Positions 1 through 7,050 of a stretch of 52,060 nucleotides of DNA are shown here, one piece after another. The translations under genes and the position numbers were made by a program. The notes under the pieces are model-generated. The model was not told where the DNA came from. It saw only the letters and a list, made by a program, of their open reading frames with translations, and made no database searches. Numbering within the stretch: the first letter of the stretch is position 1; every line of letters starts with the position of its first letter. The DNA is from Mycobacteriales bacterium (lineage in GTDB: Bacteria; Actinomycetota; Actinomycetes; Mycobacteriales; SCTD01): assembly GCA_030447385.1 (NCBI GenBank), contig JAUJOY010000006.1:1-52060 (forward strand). The letters are read 5' to 3'.

Positions 1-170
1 GCAACGGCCTGGTGACCACCACCGTGTACATCGGCACCGACCTCGACGACGCCGGGATCTGGGCCCGCGCCCGCAAGCTGCGAGCCACTCAGGTGTACGT
101 CCTGCCGGACCAGAACAGAGAGCTGCGCGAGGAGCTCACCTGGCACCTTGACACACCCAGCGGGTCATAA
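1..170 (+). CDS. C-terminal end of an unrecognised protein (partial, element cargo)
   Basis: A reading frame enters from the left edge and ends at a TAA at 168-170, leaving 55 visible residues. The fragment contains a beta-strand-like run (LVTTTVYIGTDLDD) followed by a helix rich in Arg, Lys and Glu. I do not recognise the family. It lies on the opposite strand to the integrase and inside the predicted integrative element, so it is probably element cargo. The same frame stays open beyond the stop (see 171-329), so the stop could be a nonsense mutation. Confidence 0.5.
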   Translation, partial: NGLVTTTVYIGTDLDDAGIWARARKLRATQVYVLPDQNRELREELTWHLDTPSGS

Positions 171-329
171 GCGGCCCCGCCAACAGAGCTCAGCCTGTCG
201 GACCCTCCGGGCTCGTGCGAAATCGAGGAGGTCCTGCTGCGCGCCGTCAGCCCGGTCGAGCAGTACCTGCTCGAGGCCACGGGCCCGCGGGTGATGGTGC
301 CGTGGCGCCGCACTGGACAGCCCCGACCG
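171..329 (+). other. Open continuation of the first reading frame past its stop codon
   Basis: After the TAA at 168-170 the same frame stays open to 497. Up to about 305 it reads like protein (for example EIEEVLLRAVSPVEQYLLEA), then becomes Pro/Gly-rich where it runs antisense to the integrase. This could be the remainder of a gene broken by a nonsense mutation, or chance openness in GC-rich DNA. No other gene is supported in this stretch. Confidence 0.25.
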
Positions 330-1691
330 TCACCTCGTCCCGGACCGGTGGCCGCTACGGACCCGGGCGAGCGCGGCCAGGGCGGTGTCGTCGGCGTCGG
401 GCAGGGTGTGCAGGTACCGCTCGGTGGTGGCGATGCTGGCGTGCCCCAGCCGTTCCTTGACGACCTGCAGGTCCGCGCCGCCGGCGAGCAGCCATGAGGC
501 GTGCGCGTGCCGCAGGTCGTGCAGGCGCAGCGGTAACTGCACGCCGGCAGCGCGCACCGCGCGTTGCCAGACCCGGCGGGTGAACCAGTCGCGGGACAGG
601 TGGCCGTCGGTGTCGGTGCCGGCGTGGCGTGGCTGGCGGGGGGCGTCCATGCCGACCGCGCGACGTCCGGCGCGGTAGTCGGCGATCGCCCGTCGGCAGC
701 GCGGGCAACGGCAGCGGCCGGCGGTGTAGGCCGACAGGGTGCCGTGCACGTACTGCCGGCCCTGCTCGTTCGGCTCGGTCAGGCCTGGGTCGTCCTCCTC
801 GTCACTGCTGGCGACGAGCTGCAGCGCCGGGGTGCTCAGCCGCCCCGGCGCCTGGAACAGCAGGTCGTCCGGACCCAGCCGGTGGCTGCGCTGACGCTCG
901 ACGAGCGCGTGGACCACCGGGCGGCTGAGCTTGAGCCGGCGAGCCAGCCGGCTCTTCGGGTAGGGCTTGACGTGGAAGCGCCCGCCAGTGGGATGGAACT
1001 TGGGGTCGACCTGCACGACGGCCCGGCTGACAGTGAGGATGCCGGTGAGCGGATCGAGGTCCTTGCCGCGCAGCTCGGTGAGCTCCCCCCAGCGCAGTCC
1101 GCTGTCGATCGCGGTCTCCACCAGCAGCCGCGCGTGCTCGTCGGGCAGTGCGGCGTAGAGCGCATCGAACTGCTCGGGCGTGACGATGCGGTAGGCCTTG
1201 ACCGGAACGGTCGGGGTCTTCACGCCGCGACAGGGGTGCAGCAGGGTGACCTGGTCGTTCAGCGCGGTCGTGAAGACCGCGCTCAGTACGATCTTGTTGT
1301 GCCGGACCGTCGCGGGGCTCACCCCGGCGGCCGAGAGGTCGGCGACCCACTCGCGCACGTGGCTGGGCAGCACGTCGACCATCCGCATCGAGCCGAACGT
1401 CGGCATCAGGTGCTTGTCGATGGAGTAGCGGTACCCCTCGCGGGTGCTCGGCTCGAGCACGTGGTTGGGGAACCAGATCTCATCGACGTAGCGGGCGAAG
1501 CTGAGCTTGCCGGTGTCAGCGCCGCCCAGCCGACCCTGCCCGAGCAGCAGCTCGGCCTGCAGCCAGGCCCGGTCCGCGTCCTTCTTGTTCGTGAAGGTGC
1601 CCGCCGTGCGTACGCGCCCCTTGGCATCGCGGTAGCTCGCCTGGTAGCGCGGCCGGCCGTCGCCGCCGACCCGTCGGCGACTCCAGCCCAT
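330..1691 (-). CDS. int: Tyrosine recombinase / site-specific integrase
   Basis: This 453-residue protein would catalyse integration and excision of the element at the tRNA-fMet site. The N-terminus carries an AP2-like arm-binding region (about 1-55), followed by a SAM-like core-binding domain (about 65-165) and a catalytic domain. The catalytic residues are readable: Arg200 in DSGLRWGEL, a Lys in the KPYPKSR hairpin, His391 and Arg394 in LHDLRHAH, His417 in RLGHAS and the nucleophile Tyr426 in TERYLH. Between the Lys hairpin and the His-x-x-Arg box is an unusual insert of about 60 residues (roughly 310-370) with an HGTLSAY...CRCPRC motif that looks like a small zinc-binding knuckle. The ATG at 1691 gives an intact product. 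The attachment site begins about 160 bp upstream of the start. Confidence 0.93.
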   Translation of the reverse strand: MGWSRRRVGGDGRPRYQASYRDAKGRVRTAGTFTNKKDADRAWLQAELLLGQGRLGGADTGKLSFARYVDEIWFPNHVLEPSTREGYRYSIDKHLMPTFGSMRMVDVLPSHVREWVADLSAAGVSPATVRHNKIVLSAVFTTALNDQVTLLHPCRGVKTPTVPVKAYRIVTPEQFDALYAALPDEHARLLVETAIDSGLRWGELTELRGKDLDPLTGILTVSRAVVQVDPKFHPTGGRFHVKPYPKSRLARRLKLSRPVVHALVERQRSHRLGPDDLLFQAPGRLSTPALQLVASSDEEDDPGLTEPNEQGRQYVHGTLSAYTAGRCRCPRCRRAIADYRAGRRAVGMDAPRQPRHAGTDTDGHLSRDWFTRRVWQRAVRAAGVQLPLRLHDLRHAHASWLLAGGADLQVVKERLGHASIATTERYLHTLPDADDTALAALARVRSGHRSGTR

Positions 1692-1847
1692 GACGCACGC
1701 CCTTCGTCTGGCAGCGCCAATGTCAGCAAAATGTCAGCACGCTGCACCCATCTGAACCTTCCTGCACAGCCCCAACAGTCCTCAACAGCCCGTCTGACCT
1801 GCGCGTTTGCCAAGAGTAGCGCTGATGTGCTGGGGGCGATAGACCCG

Positions 1848-1890
1848 CTCATAACCCAGAGGTCGCAGGTTCAAATCCTGCCCCCGCTAC
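1848..1890 (+). other. attR: 3' half of an initiator tRNA-Met (CAT anticodon loop to acceptor end)
   Basis: The 43 bp begin with the anticodon loop CTCATAA and the 3' strand of the anticodon stem (CCCAG), continue through the variable loop AGGTCG, the T-arm GCAGG/TTCAAAT/CCTGC, and end with the acceptor strand CCCCGCT plus A and C. The bases upstream (AGACCCG) cannot pair with CCCAG and no D-arm or 5' acceptor strand is present, so this is a fragment and not a functional tRNA. It marks the crossover region used by the neighbouring integrase. Confidence 0.82.
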
Positions 1891-2305
1891 AACGCAGTCC
1901 CAGGTCGGAGGGTCCGTCGCTCACTGCGGCGGGCCTTCTTGCTGCCCGCATGCTCACAGGATGCTCACGAACCGTGAGCCACGAGCAGCCTCGCCTCAGG
2001 TGGGACACGCGGGCGTTTTCGGCGGCCTGGACGGGGCTGGTGGGGACGGGCCGTGGCGGGCCGTACCGCATCCTCACCGCGGCCGACGCGACGTCCCTCG
2101 GAAGCTCGCGAGGGTCCTGCGCACAGTCCCTCGTGGGGTCCGAGGGGTCGGGGGATTCCACGCGGGACCCTGGCGATCCCGGGGACTCCGCTGCGCGGCG
2201 GACACCTTCCCAAGACAAGTGTCATGGGTGCCCAGCTGTTGCTCCAGGTACGCGCACCTCCCGCCGAGGTTCATCTCAACTCTTTCCCGATCGCGTGGAG
2301 CAAGG
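1891..2305. other. Intergenic region without a supported gene
   Basis: This 415-bp stretch separates the attachment site from the EAL gene. It holds a 6-bp inverted repeat GCGGGC/GCCCGC at 1929-1949 with a 9-nt loop but no T-run, so it is at best a weak terminator of the original tRNA unit. The open frame running from 1961 into the EAL gene has a low-complexity upstream part and I do not count it as coding. Confidence 0.4.
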
Positions 2306-3616
2306 ATGACGCATGCCCCCCAACCCGTCGAGGAACCGCCGACCGGGCCGGCCCTGGCGATCGCGGGTGGCGGTGTCAACCACGTCCTTGAACTGGCCCG
2401 CCGGCACCTGGACATGGACGTCGCGCTGCTGTCGGAGTTCGTCGGCGGCCACCAGGTCCACCGCCGGGCGACGGGCGACGCGGGCTCGTTCGGCTTCGCG
2501 CTGGGTGCCGGTACGCCGCTGACTCAGACCTACTGCCAGGCGATGGTGCTCGAACAGATCCCGAACGCCATCGGCGACACCAACGGCCACCCAGTCCTTC
2601 GCGGACTGTCCGCCACGGCCGCAGCGACGATCGGTGCGTACGTCGGCGTGCCGGTCCGGCTGGCCGACGGCACGCTGTACGGCAGCCTGTGTGTGCTCAG
2701 CCATCAAGCCCAACAGGTCGACGAGCGCGACGCCAAGTTCCTGGCGATGCTCGCCGAACTGGTAGCCCGAGAAGTCGAAGCCGACCTCGACCAGCAGGGC
2801 ACGCGCGAACGGATGGTCGCGCTGATCACCGGCGGGGACATCATCGTCGCGCTGCAGCCCATCGTCGACGTCACCACCGGCCGGACGGTAGGGGTGGAGG
2901 CGCTTACTCGCTTCCCCAGCGAGTACGGGCCTCCCGATGTCGTCTTCGCGGCCGCGCACGCCGCCGGAGTGGGGCTGGAGCTCGAGCAGATGGCGCTGCA
3001 GCACGCCTTCGAGCTGATGCCGCTACTCGGCCCACATGCCTACCTGGCGGTCAACCTGTCCGCACAGGGGGCCATCGCACTCGTCCCTGCGTGGGCTGAA
3101 CGCCAGAACTTCCCGTACGACCGGATCGTCCTGGAGATCACCGAACACGCCGTGATCGAGAGCTACGCAAGGCTGCGTGACAGCCTGGCCCCGGCCCGCC
3201 GGCGAGGGCTCCGGCTGTCCATCGACGACGCTGGCGCCGGATACGCCTCGTTGCATCACATCGTCCAGCTCGTCCCCGACATCATCAAGATCGACAGATC
3301 CCTGATCGACGGGATCTCCACCCGGCCGGCCCTGCGCAGCGTCGCAACTGCCTTCGTCGCACTCGCTCGCGATCTGGGCGCTGTTGTGGTCGCCGAGGGC
3401 GTAGAACACCATGCCGACCTACGCATGGTTCAACAGCTCGGCATCAACGTCGCCCAGGGCTACCTGCTCGGCCGGCCCAGCGCCGACCGCACTGACCTGG
3501 ACCGCTGGCTCACCACCGGCCCGGCGCCGTCGTCCCACCTACGAGCAGTACTAGGTCCTCGCAATCGCGCCAAGCCCCCATCCGTCAAGGACGAGCTTCC
3601 GCGCCCGATGACCTGA
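2306..3616 (+). CDS. GAF-EAL cyclic-di-GMP phosphodiesterase
   Basis: This 436-residue cytosolic protein has a GAF-like sensor domain (about 24-160) and an EAL domain (about 175-415) expected to hydrolyse c-di-GMP to pGpG. The EAL signature is complete: Glu198 in VEALTRF, Asn in LAVNLSAQ, Glu in EITEH, the Asp pair in IDDAGAGYAS, Lys in IIKIDRS, Glu in VAEGVE and Gln in AQGYLLGRP, so enzymatic activity is likely. The start at 2306 has a purine-rich GGAGCAAGG just upstream and gives a normal N-terminus; a longer in-frame start at 1961 only adds Arg/Pro-rich sequence. There is no membrane segment, so the signal sensed is probably cytoplasmic. It stands alone between the element boundary and the next gene. 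Confidence 0.92.
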   Translation: MTHAPQPVEEPPTGPALAIAGGGVNHVLELARRHLDMDVALLSEFVGGHQVHRRATGDAGSFGFALGAGTPLTQTYCQAMVLEQIPNAIGDTNGHPVLRGLSATAAATIGAYVGVPVRLADGTLYGSLCVLSHQAQQVDERDAKFLAMLAELVAREVEADLDQQGTRERMVALITGGDIIVALQPIVDVTTGRTVGVEALTRFPSEYGPPDVVFAAAHAAGVGLELEQMALQHAFELMPLLGPHAYLAVNLSAQGAIALVPAWAERQNFPYDRIVLEITEHAVIESYARLRDSLAPARRRGLRLSIDDAGAGYASLHHIVQLVPDIIKIDRSLIDGISTRPALRSVATAFVALARDLGAVVVAEGVEHHADLRMVQQLGINVAQGYLLGRPSADRTDLDRWLTTGPAPSSHLRAVLGPRNRAKPPSVKDELPRPMT

Positions 3617-3972
3617 GGATCGGTCGGCGCAGCAGCGAGTCGGGGAGCCGGCCGATCGAGTACCACCGCTGGCCAGATCGGCGCGTTCATGAGCGAAGGT
3701 CGGCTCAGCATGCCATCAAGATCGACACGACTGCGGCTGACATCCTCCTCGCTGATGGTGAGGCGGTGTTTGCCAACCTATCTCTGAAGGCTGGCCGGCG
3801 GTGCATTTCGCCACTGTGCTGCGGCCCGTCCGGAACCCGCGGGCGCGGCTTTCCCGCCCGCTTCGAGGCGGCCACTACCGGCACCCCACTTGCTCTCCCG
3901 AATGCGCGCTACGGCAACCGTCGCCGATGACCGGAGGACGATGCCCCGCGGCGGGAGGAAGGCGGGAACGTG
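3617..3972. other. Intergenic region with one GC hairpin
   Basis: No reading frame here looks like protein. A 7-bp inverted repeat GCGGGCG/CGCCCGC at 3839-3861 with a 9-nt loop could form a hairpin, but it lies over 200 bp after the EAL stop and has no T-run, so its role as a terminator is doubtful. Confidence 0.35.
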
Positions 3973-3984
3973 TCACTATAGTGA
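3973..3984. promoter_or_regulatory. Perfect 12-bp palindrome abutting the Lsr2-like gene start
   Basis: TCACTATAGTGA is a perfect palindrome ending one base before the ATG at 3986. It could be an operator, possibly autoregulatory. It also overlaps a possible -10 element (CACTAT, 6 nt before the ATG), so the transcript may be leaderless and a bound protein would block initiation directly. The AT-rich character stands out from the surroundings. Confidence 0.45.
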
Positions 3985-3985
3985 G

Positions 3986-4246
3986 ATGACAGATAGCGTT
4001 CCGCCGTCAGTAATCCGCAGATGGGCTCGTGATGAGGGCCTCAAGGTCGGTGACAGAGGTCGCCTTCCACCCGAGGTCGTCGCCGCCTACGGCATCGCCA
4101 TGAGCGGTCGACGGCACCGCGCGGCCGCGGCGGCGCAGCCGGAGGCGGTCACCGCGCTCTCCGCTCCTGGCGGCGTCCGCATCCCGGTACGCCCGGCACC
4201 CGGCGCGACCGGGACGAGCCAGCGCGTACGCGCAGCCCTCGCCTAG
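3986..4246 (+). CDS. Minimal Lsr2-like protein (C-terminal DNA-binding domain only)
   Basis: The 86-residue product begins with IRRWARDEGLKVGDRGRLP followed by PEVVAAY, which matches the C-terminal AT-hook-like DNA-binding domain of Lsr2 (Ile-x-x-Trp-Ala ... Asp-Arg-Gly-Arg-Leu/Ile-Pro). Full Lsr2 is about 110 residues with an N-terminal dimerisation domain that is absent here. The remainder (about 40-86) is Ala/Pro/Arg-rich and looks disordered. It may bind AT-rich DNA as a monomer, perhaps modulating Lsr2 silencing near the integrated element. The start at ATG 3986 is adjacent to the palindrome; the upstream in-frame extension from 3890 looks non-coding. Confidence 0.78.
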   Translation: MTDSVPPSVIRRWARDEGLKVGDRGRLPPEVVAAYGIAMSGRRHRAAAAAQPEAVTALSAPGGVRIPVRPAPGATGTSQRVRAALA

Positions 4247-4259
4247 CGAAAAGGGCAGG

Positions 4260-4796
4260 TCAGGCGCGGCGGCCGAGCTTGGCCAGAATCCTGGTTTGAC
4301 GGGGCGCCTGCTCGTGAACGACGACCGGTCGGGCGCAGATGCCCTCGCCGTAGAGGCTCTCCCCGAACCCCGCAACAGCCGCTTCCAGGGCGTCCATCTC
4401 TGCCTCGGAGAAGGTCACGTCCTGACCGGTGGACCGCCCGATGTCCCAGCGGTGGGCGATGAGGTCGAAGCCGTAGAAGTCCGCGAGCGTGGCGGCAATG
4501 GTCGTACGTCCGAAGTAGCCGTCGTACTCGACCGTCACGAGATCCTCGTCGGCCACCACCCGGTGCAGGGCCTCGAGGTGCTGCTGCCAGATGGCGTCGG
4601 GCCTCCCCTCGGGTCGACTTCCCAGGTCGCAGCCCCGCTTCTCGAGGAAGTCGCGCTGGGTGTCGACGACGTGGTCGAGGACGTCCGCTGCAGCCCACCC
4701 CGCGCAGGGGCTGGGCGCGGTCCAGTCCTGGGCGTCGTCCACCACGGCGGAGAAGCGGCTGGCGTTGTCGAGGAAGCGCGCGATCTGTGGCTGCAT
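4260..4796 (-). CDS. TIGR03086 / maleylpyruvate isomerase-like (DinB fold) protein
   Basis: This 178-residue protein belongs to the actinobacterial TIGR03086 group related to the mycothiol-dependent maleylpyruvate isomerase N-terminal domain and DinB fold. Diagnostic segments are the start LDNASRFSAVVDD, the SPCAGW motif with DVLDHVVDTQRDF, and the conserved DLIAHRWDIGRSTGQD, whose His residues would hold the metal in this fold. The substrate is unknown; members often act with mycothiol. The start at 4796 is inferred from alignment to the family and has no strong ribosome-binding site. It is divergent from the AraC-type regulator with 51 bp between starts, so the regulator may control it. Confidence 0.75.
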   Translation of the reverse strand: MQPQIARFLDNASRFSAVVDDAQDWTAPSPCAGWAAADVLDHVVDTQRDFLEKRGCDLGSRPEGRPDAIWQQHLEALHRVVADEDLVTVEYDGYFGRTTIAATLADFYGFDLIAHRWDIGRSTGQDVTFSEAEMDALEAAVAGFGESLYGEGICARPVVVHEQAPRQTRILAKLGRRA

Positions 4797-4847
4797 GCGG
4801 CCATGGTCGTGCGCAGCCTCATCGCCGGTCTTGAAAGAATCCGACAC

Positions 4848-5681
4848 ATGGCGAACCCCCCGGAGATCGACCCTGTCGAGCGGGCCCACCTGCGGGACGC
4901 CGCCGGGTTCAGCCCGCCGGTGTTCCGGTTCCCGCCGTCGCCGGCGTTCGCGGACCTGGTGCGTCGTTACTGGATGCCCGTCTGGGCACTGCGACCCGGC
5001 AGCGCGACGACGCAGCGTGTGCTGCAGTACCCGGTCTGCCTGATCGTCATCGCCCACTCCTACGCGACGTTCGTCGGGCCGACGACCGGGCTCTCGACGC
5101 GGACGCTGTCCGGACGTGGCTGGGCCTTCGGGGCGATGCTGCAGCCGGCAACCGGGTTCCGGCTGCTCGGCGCTGCCGTGAGCACCCTCACCGACGCCGC
5201 GCGCCCGCTGGACCAGATCAGCGGCCCCGCCGGTGAGGCCCTCATCAGCCGGGTGCACGCGGTGGTCGGGGACGCGCCGCAGGACCCGCAGCGACAAGCG
5301 GCAGCGGCCGCGGCGCTCGAGGACGCACTCGCGCACCTGCTGCCCGTGGACGAGGAGGGCCTACTGGTCAACGCCGTCGTCGACTACGTCGAGAGCAACT
5401 CTGCGGTGCAGCGGGTGGGACAGGTGACGGAGGCGTTCGGCCTGTCCGAGCGCAGCCTGCAGCGGCTGACCGCCCGTCGCATCGGGCTGTCCCCGAAGTG
5501 GCTGATCCAGCGCCGCAGGCTGCACGAGGCCGCTGAGCTCCTCCGGACGGGCAGCCGCCCGGACCTGGCGCGGGTGGCCTTCGAGCTGGGCTACGCCGAC
5601 CAGGCACACTTCGGGCGGGACTTCCGGACGGTCACCGGGCTGACGCCTGGGGCCTACGCCGCGGAGCCCCGAAGCTCCTGA
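4848..5681 (+). CDS. AraC-family transcriptional regulator
   Basis: The 277-residue protein has an N-terminal domain of the DUF6597 type (about 15-150, with FRFPPSPAFADLVRRYWMP) and a C-terminal AraC double helix-turn-helix (about 185-275). The second HTH is clear from LARVAFELGYADQAHFGRDF and GLTPGAY. Start ATG 4848 lies 7 nt after AAGAAT, so the message may be leaderless. The ligand is unknown; the divergent neighbour is the most likely target. The last 28 bp overlap the 3' end of the opposite-strand disordered protein gene. Confidence 0.88.
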   Translation: MANPPEIDPVERAHLRDAAGFSPPVFRFPPSPAFADLVRRYWMPVWALRPGSATTQRVLQYPVCLIVIAHSYATFVGPTTGLSTRTLSGRGWAFGAMLQPATGFRLLGAAVSTLTDAARPLDQISGPAGEALISRVHAVVGDAPQDPQRQAAAAAALEDALAHLLPVDEEGLLVNAVVDYVESNSAVQRVGQVTEAFGLSERSLQRLTARRIGLSPKWLIQRRRLHEAAELLRTGSRPDLARVAFELGYADQAHFGRDFRTVTGLTPGAYAAEPRSS

Positions 5682-6076
5682 TCCGCCCTCTGGCTGCTGG
5701 CGCCGCCACCGGGGACGCCTCTACACGGGTCAGCGCCCCCCTCGGGCGGCCGGAGGCTCCGGGAAGCGGCAGTCTCCCCGCGGCTCGAGGAGGTCTGCAG
5801 CGGATTGGCGGAGTCCGCTGGGGACAGCAGGTCATCCTCGTGGCCAGGTCCGTCGCCCTTCTGGACGTCACCACCGTCCGCCGCCGGTGGCGGGGCCACC
5901 TCGTCGCCTGACTCGTCGACCCCGGCCAGGTTGGCCGGTATGCCCGCCGGACCGTCGTCGGTGCCTGTGGAGCCGCTGTCGAGCATCTGGGAGGAACCGC
6001 CGGGAAGCGTCGACTCCTCCTCCATCGTCGAGGCGCCGGCTGGCTGGTCGGGGTGCGGGTTGGTGATCTCGGTCAT
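5654..6076 (-). CDS. Small acidic disordered protein, hypothetical
   Basis: The 140-residue product starts MTEITNPHPDQPAGAS and is rich in Asp, Glu, Gly, Pro and Ser, with no predicted helix bundle, signal or membrane segment. Its C-terminal third becomes Arg/Ser-rich. The start is supported by CCGGGAG just before the ATG; a longer start at 6112 adds twelve residues of unlikely sequence. I do not recognise a domain. The composition resembles short disordered conserved hypotheticals in related actinomycetes, but that is an impression. The 3' end overlaps the AraC-type gene by 28 bp tail-to-tail. Confidence 0.5.
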   Translation of the reverse strand: MTEITNPHPDQPAGASTMEEESTLPGGSSQMLDSGSTGTDDGPAGIPANLAGVDESGDEVAPPPAADGGDVQKGDGPGHEDDLLSPADSANPLQTSSSRGETAASRSLRPPEGGADPCRGVPGGGASSQRADQELRGSAA

Positions 6077-6131
6077 CTCCCGGCTCTTCCCCGTCCCGCG
6101 CGACTGGCACATCGCCTTCCTTCCCGAGACA

Positions 6132-6168
6132 GAGGCCGCCCACGACCTGTGAAGTCGGGGACGGCCTC
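6132..6168. terminator. Imperfect stem-loop, probable terminator
   Basis: GAGGCCG at 6132-6138 pairs with CGGCCTC at 6162-6168, and within the loop CGAC pairs with GTCG, giving an extended 37-nt stem-loop. It sits between the DUF1059 stop (6200) and the start of the disordered protein gene (6076) on the minus strand, so it would separate these two leftward genes. There is no long T-run, as is common for actinobacterial terminators. Confidence 0.5.
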
Positions 6169-6199
6169 GGTCGGGCGCGCGAGCGCGAACTCGGCTTTC

Positions 6200-6346
6200 T
6201 CAGGTCTGCTTGACCTTCTGCTTGACGAGGTTGGCGATCGTGTCGCTCATCGTGTGCACCGCGTGCTTCTTCGCCACGTGGTCGCTCACCTTGCCCATCA
6301 ACTCTTGCTCGCTGTCCGCCTTCCCCTGCCAACTGCAGGAGTGCAA
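6200..6346 (-). CDS. DUF1059 family small protein (TTG start)
   Basis: A 48-residue protein read from a TTG at 6346, preceded by GAAAGGA with a 4-nt gap; an in-frame TGA just upstream excludes a longer product. It contains CSWQGKADSEQELMGKVSDH followed by VAKKHAVHTM and a basic amphipathic C-terminus (VKQKVKQT). This is the DUF1059 pattern: Cys-x-Trp, an acidic Glu/Gln helix, His-Val-x-x-x-His, then a C-terminal helix. The Cys and two His residues suggest metal or redox sensing, but the family has no assigned function. The domain's usual N-terminal strand with a further Cys is missing, so this is a shortened member. Confidence 0.7.
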   Translation of the reverse strand: MHSCSWQGKADSEQELMGKVSDHVAKKHAVHTMSDTIANLVKQKVKQT

Positions 6347-6571
6347 GGCGTCCTTTCAAGCGAAGGTGTATGCCACCGTCAACTCCGATCCTGGTGAGGC
6401 TCTTCGTCACCTCGAGCGCGGGCTGCGCCCGAGGACGTCGTACGCCCGAACCAACGTCCGGGCTCCTGAGGTGTTCCCCAGGTTCCCGTGCGCATGCGTT
6501 CGGGCCCCAGCCTCGACACGGCAGGCCGACCGGACCTCCCGTCGACTTGCCTTCAGGTCAGGATGAATCTC

Positions 6572-6577
6572 TAGCGT
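6572..6577 (+). promoter_or_regulatory. -10 element of a leaderless promoter (TAGCGT)
   Basis: TAGCGT is followed by exactly 6 nt and then the ATG at 6584, the spacing of actinobacterial leaderless promoters. A possible -35 TTGCCT lies at 6547-6552 with a long 19-nt spacer. There is no Shine-Dalgarno sequence before the gene. Confidence 0.5.
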
Positions 6578-6583
6578 GACAGC

Positions 6584-6955
6584 ATGCATCCGGGATACGC
6601 CGCGGCTCAGGAGCTGGTCCACCAGCTGGCCGCTGACCTGCGCCGTGGCCGGGTCGCTGCCTGGCCGGAGGACCTCGACCTGGCGGCCTCGGTGTGCGCC
6701 ATGGTCGAGATGAGCCCGGCCGGCTTCGCCCGCATCTACCGCAACCCGAGGCACACGTCGTGCGTCAACGAAGAAGGCCTGTTCGTGGTTGCCGCGTCGC
6801 TGGTCCTCACCTTCGCCGCGCAGGGGCTGGGCGAGAGCTGGATGGCGCCGCGCGACGGCTTCGGGCACACCACCTTGCTGTCGGACAGCGTCTGGGACGT
6901 CCTGTCCGATCCTGCGGCCGTCATCCCCCTGTCGCAGATGCCACCGCTGGACTGA
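6584..6955 (+). CDS. Conserved-looking hypothetical protein, 123 residues
   Basis: The protein starts MHPGYAAAQELVHQLAADL and has an N-terminal helical half, then SPAGFARIYRNPRHTSCVNE and a hydrophobic stretch (VVAASLVLTFAAQGLGESW) that may be a buried helix. I recognise no family and see no signal peptide. The start is fixed by the TAGCGT -10 element 6 nt upstream and by the lack of a Shine-Dalgarno. It is separated from the downstream membrane-protein operon by 44 bp containing that operon's own candidate promoter. Confidence 0.6.
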   Translation: MHPGYAAAQELVHQLAADLRRGRVAAWPEDLDLAASVCAMVEMSPAGFARIYRNPRHTSCVNEEGLFVVAASLVLTFAAQGLGESWMAPRDGFGHTTLLSDSVWDVLSDPAAVIPLSQMPPLD

Positions 6956-6986
6956 CGCCCGACGTGCGGGGACGCGGCAGTGCCGG

Positions 6987-6992
6987 TACCGT
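6987..6992 (+). promoter_or_regulatory. -10 element (TACCGT) upstream of a short leader ORF
   Basis: TACCGT lies 7 nt before the ATG at 7000, again the spacing of a leaderless promoter. It would drive the short leader ORF and the operon that follows. No matching -35 is obvious. Confidence 0.4.
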
Positions 6993-6999
6993 CCGCCTG

Positions 7000-7050
7000 A
7001 TGCTCCACCCTCTCGAGGCACGCGCCACGCTTGCCGCCTGCTCGTGCTGA
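7000..7050 (+). CDS. Possible 16-residue leader peptide (uORF) coupled to the next gene
   Basis: ATG 7000 opens a frame of 16 residues, MLHPLEARATLAACSC, ending at TGA 7048-7050. The stop overlaps the GTG start (7044) of the membrane protein in the arrangement GTGCTGA, which would permit translational coupling. The downstream GTG has no ribosome-binding site of its own, so translation of this leader would explain how it is initiated. The C-terminal Cys-Ser-Cys recalls Cys-rich leader peptides reported in mycobacteria, but one short ORF is weak evidence for attenuation. Confidence 0.35.
   Translation: MLHPLEARATLAACSC

Larger units (their letters stand above)
1..1890. mobile_element. Right end of an integrative element inserted in an initiator tRNA-Met gene
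   Basis: A leftward integrase gene (330-1691) is followed on its upstream side by a 43-bp fragment identical in pattern to the 3' half of an actinobacterial tRNA-fMet. Integration of such an element into the 3' end of a plus-strand tRNA would regenerate the full tRNA at the left end and leave a displaced 3' fragment at the right end, which is what is seen. The element therefore runs left out of the window and ends near 1890. Its size, cargo and mobility cannot be judged from here; no excisionase or replication gene is visible. Confidence 0.75.

Noticed and set aside
1831-1890. A complete tRNA gene
   Set aside because: Only the 3' half matches; the bases 5' of the anticodon loop cannot form the anticodon stem and no D-arm is present.
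1929-1949. Hairpin GCGGGC/GCCCGC as a tRNA terminator
   Set aside because: The stem is only 6 bp without a T-run and is common by chance in DNA this GC-rich.
1961-2305. N-terminal extension of the EAL protein
   Set aside because: The extra 115 codons are Arg/Gly/Pro-rich and lack structure, while ATG 2306 has a ribosome-binding site and a normal N-terminus.
564-2309. Long plus-strand frame of 581 codons antisense to the integrase
   Set aside because: It is the complement shadow of the integrase with no domain, runs through the attachment site and is rich in Arg, Gly and Ala.
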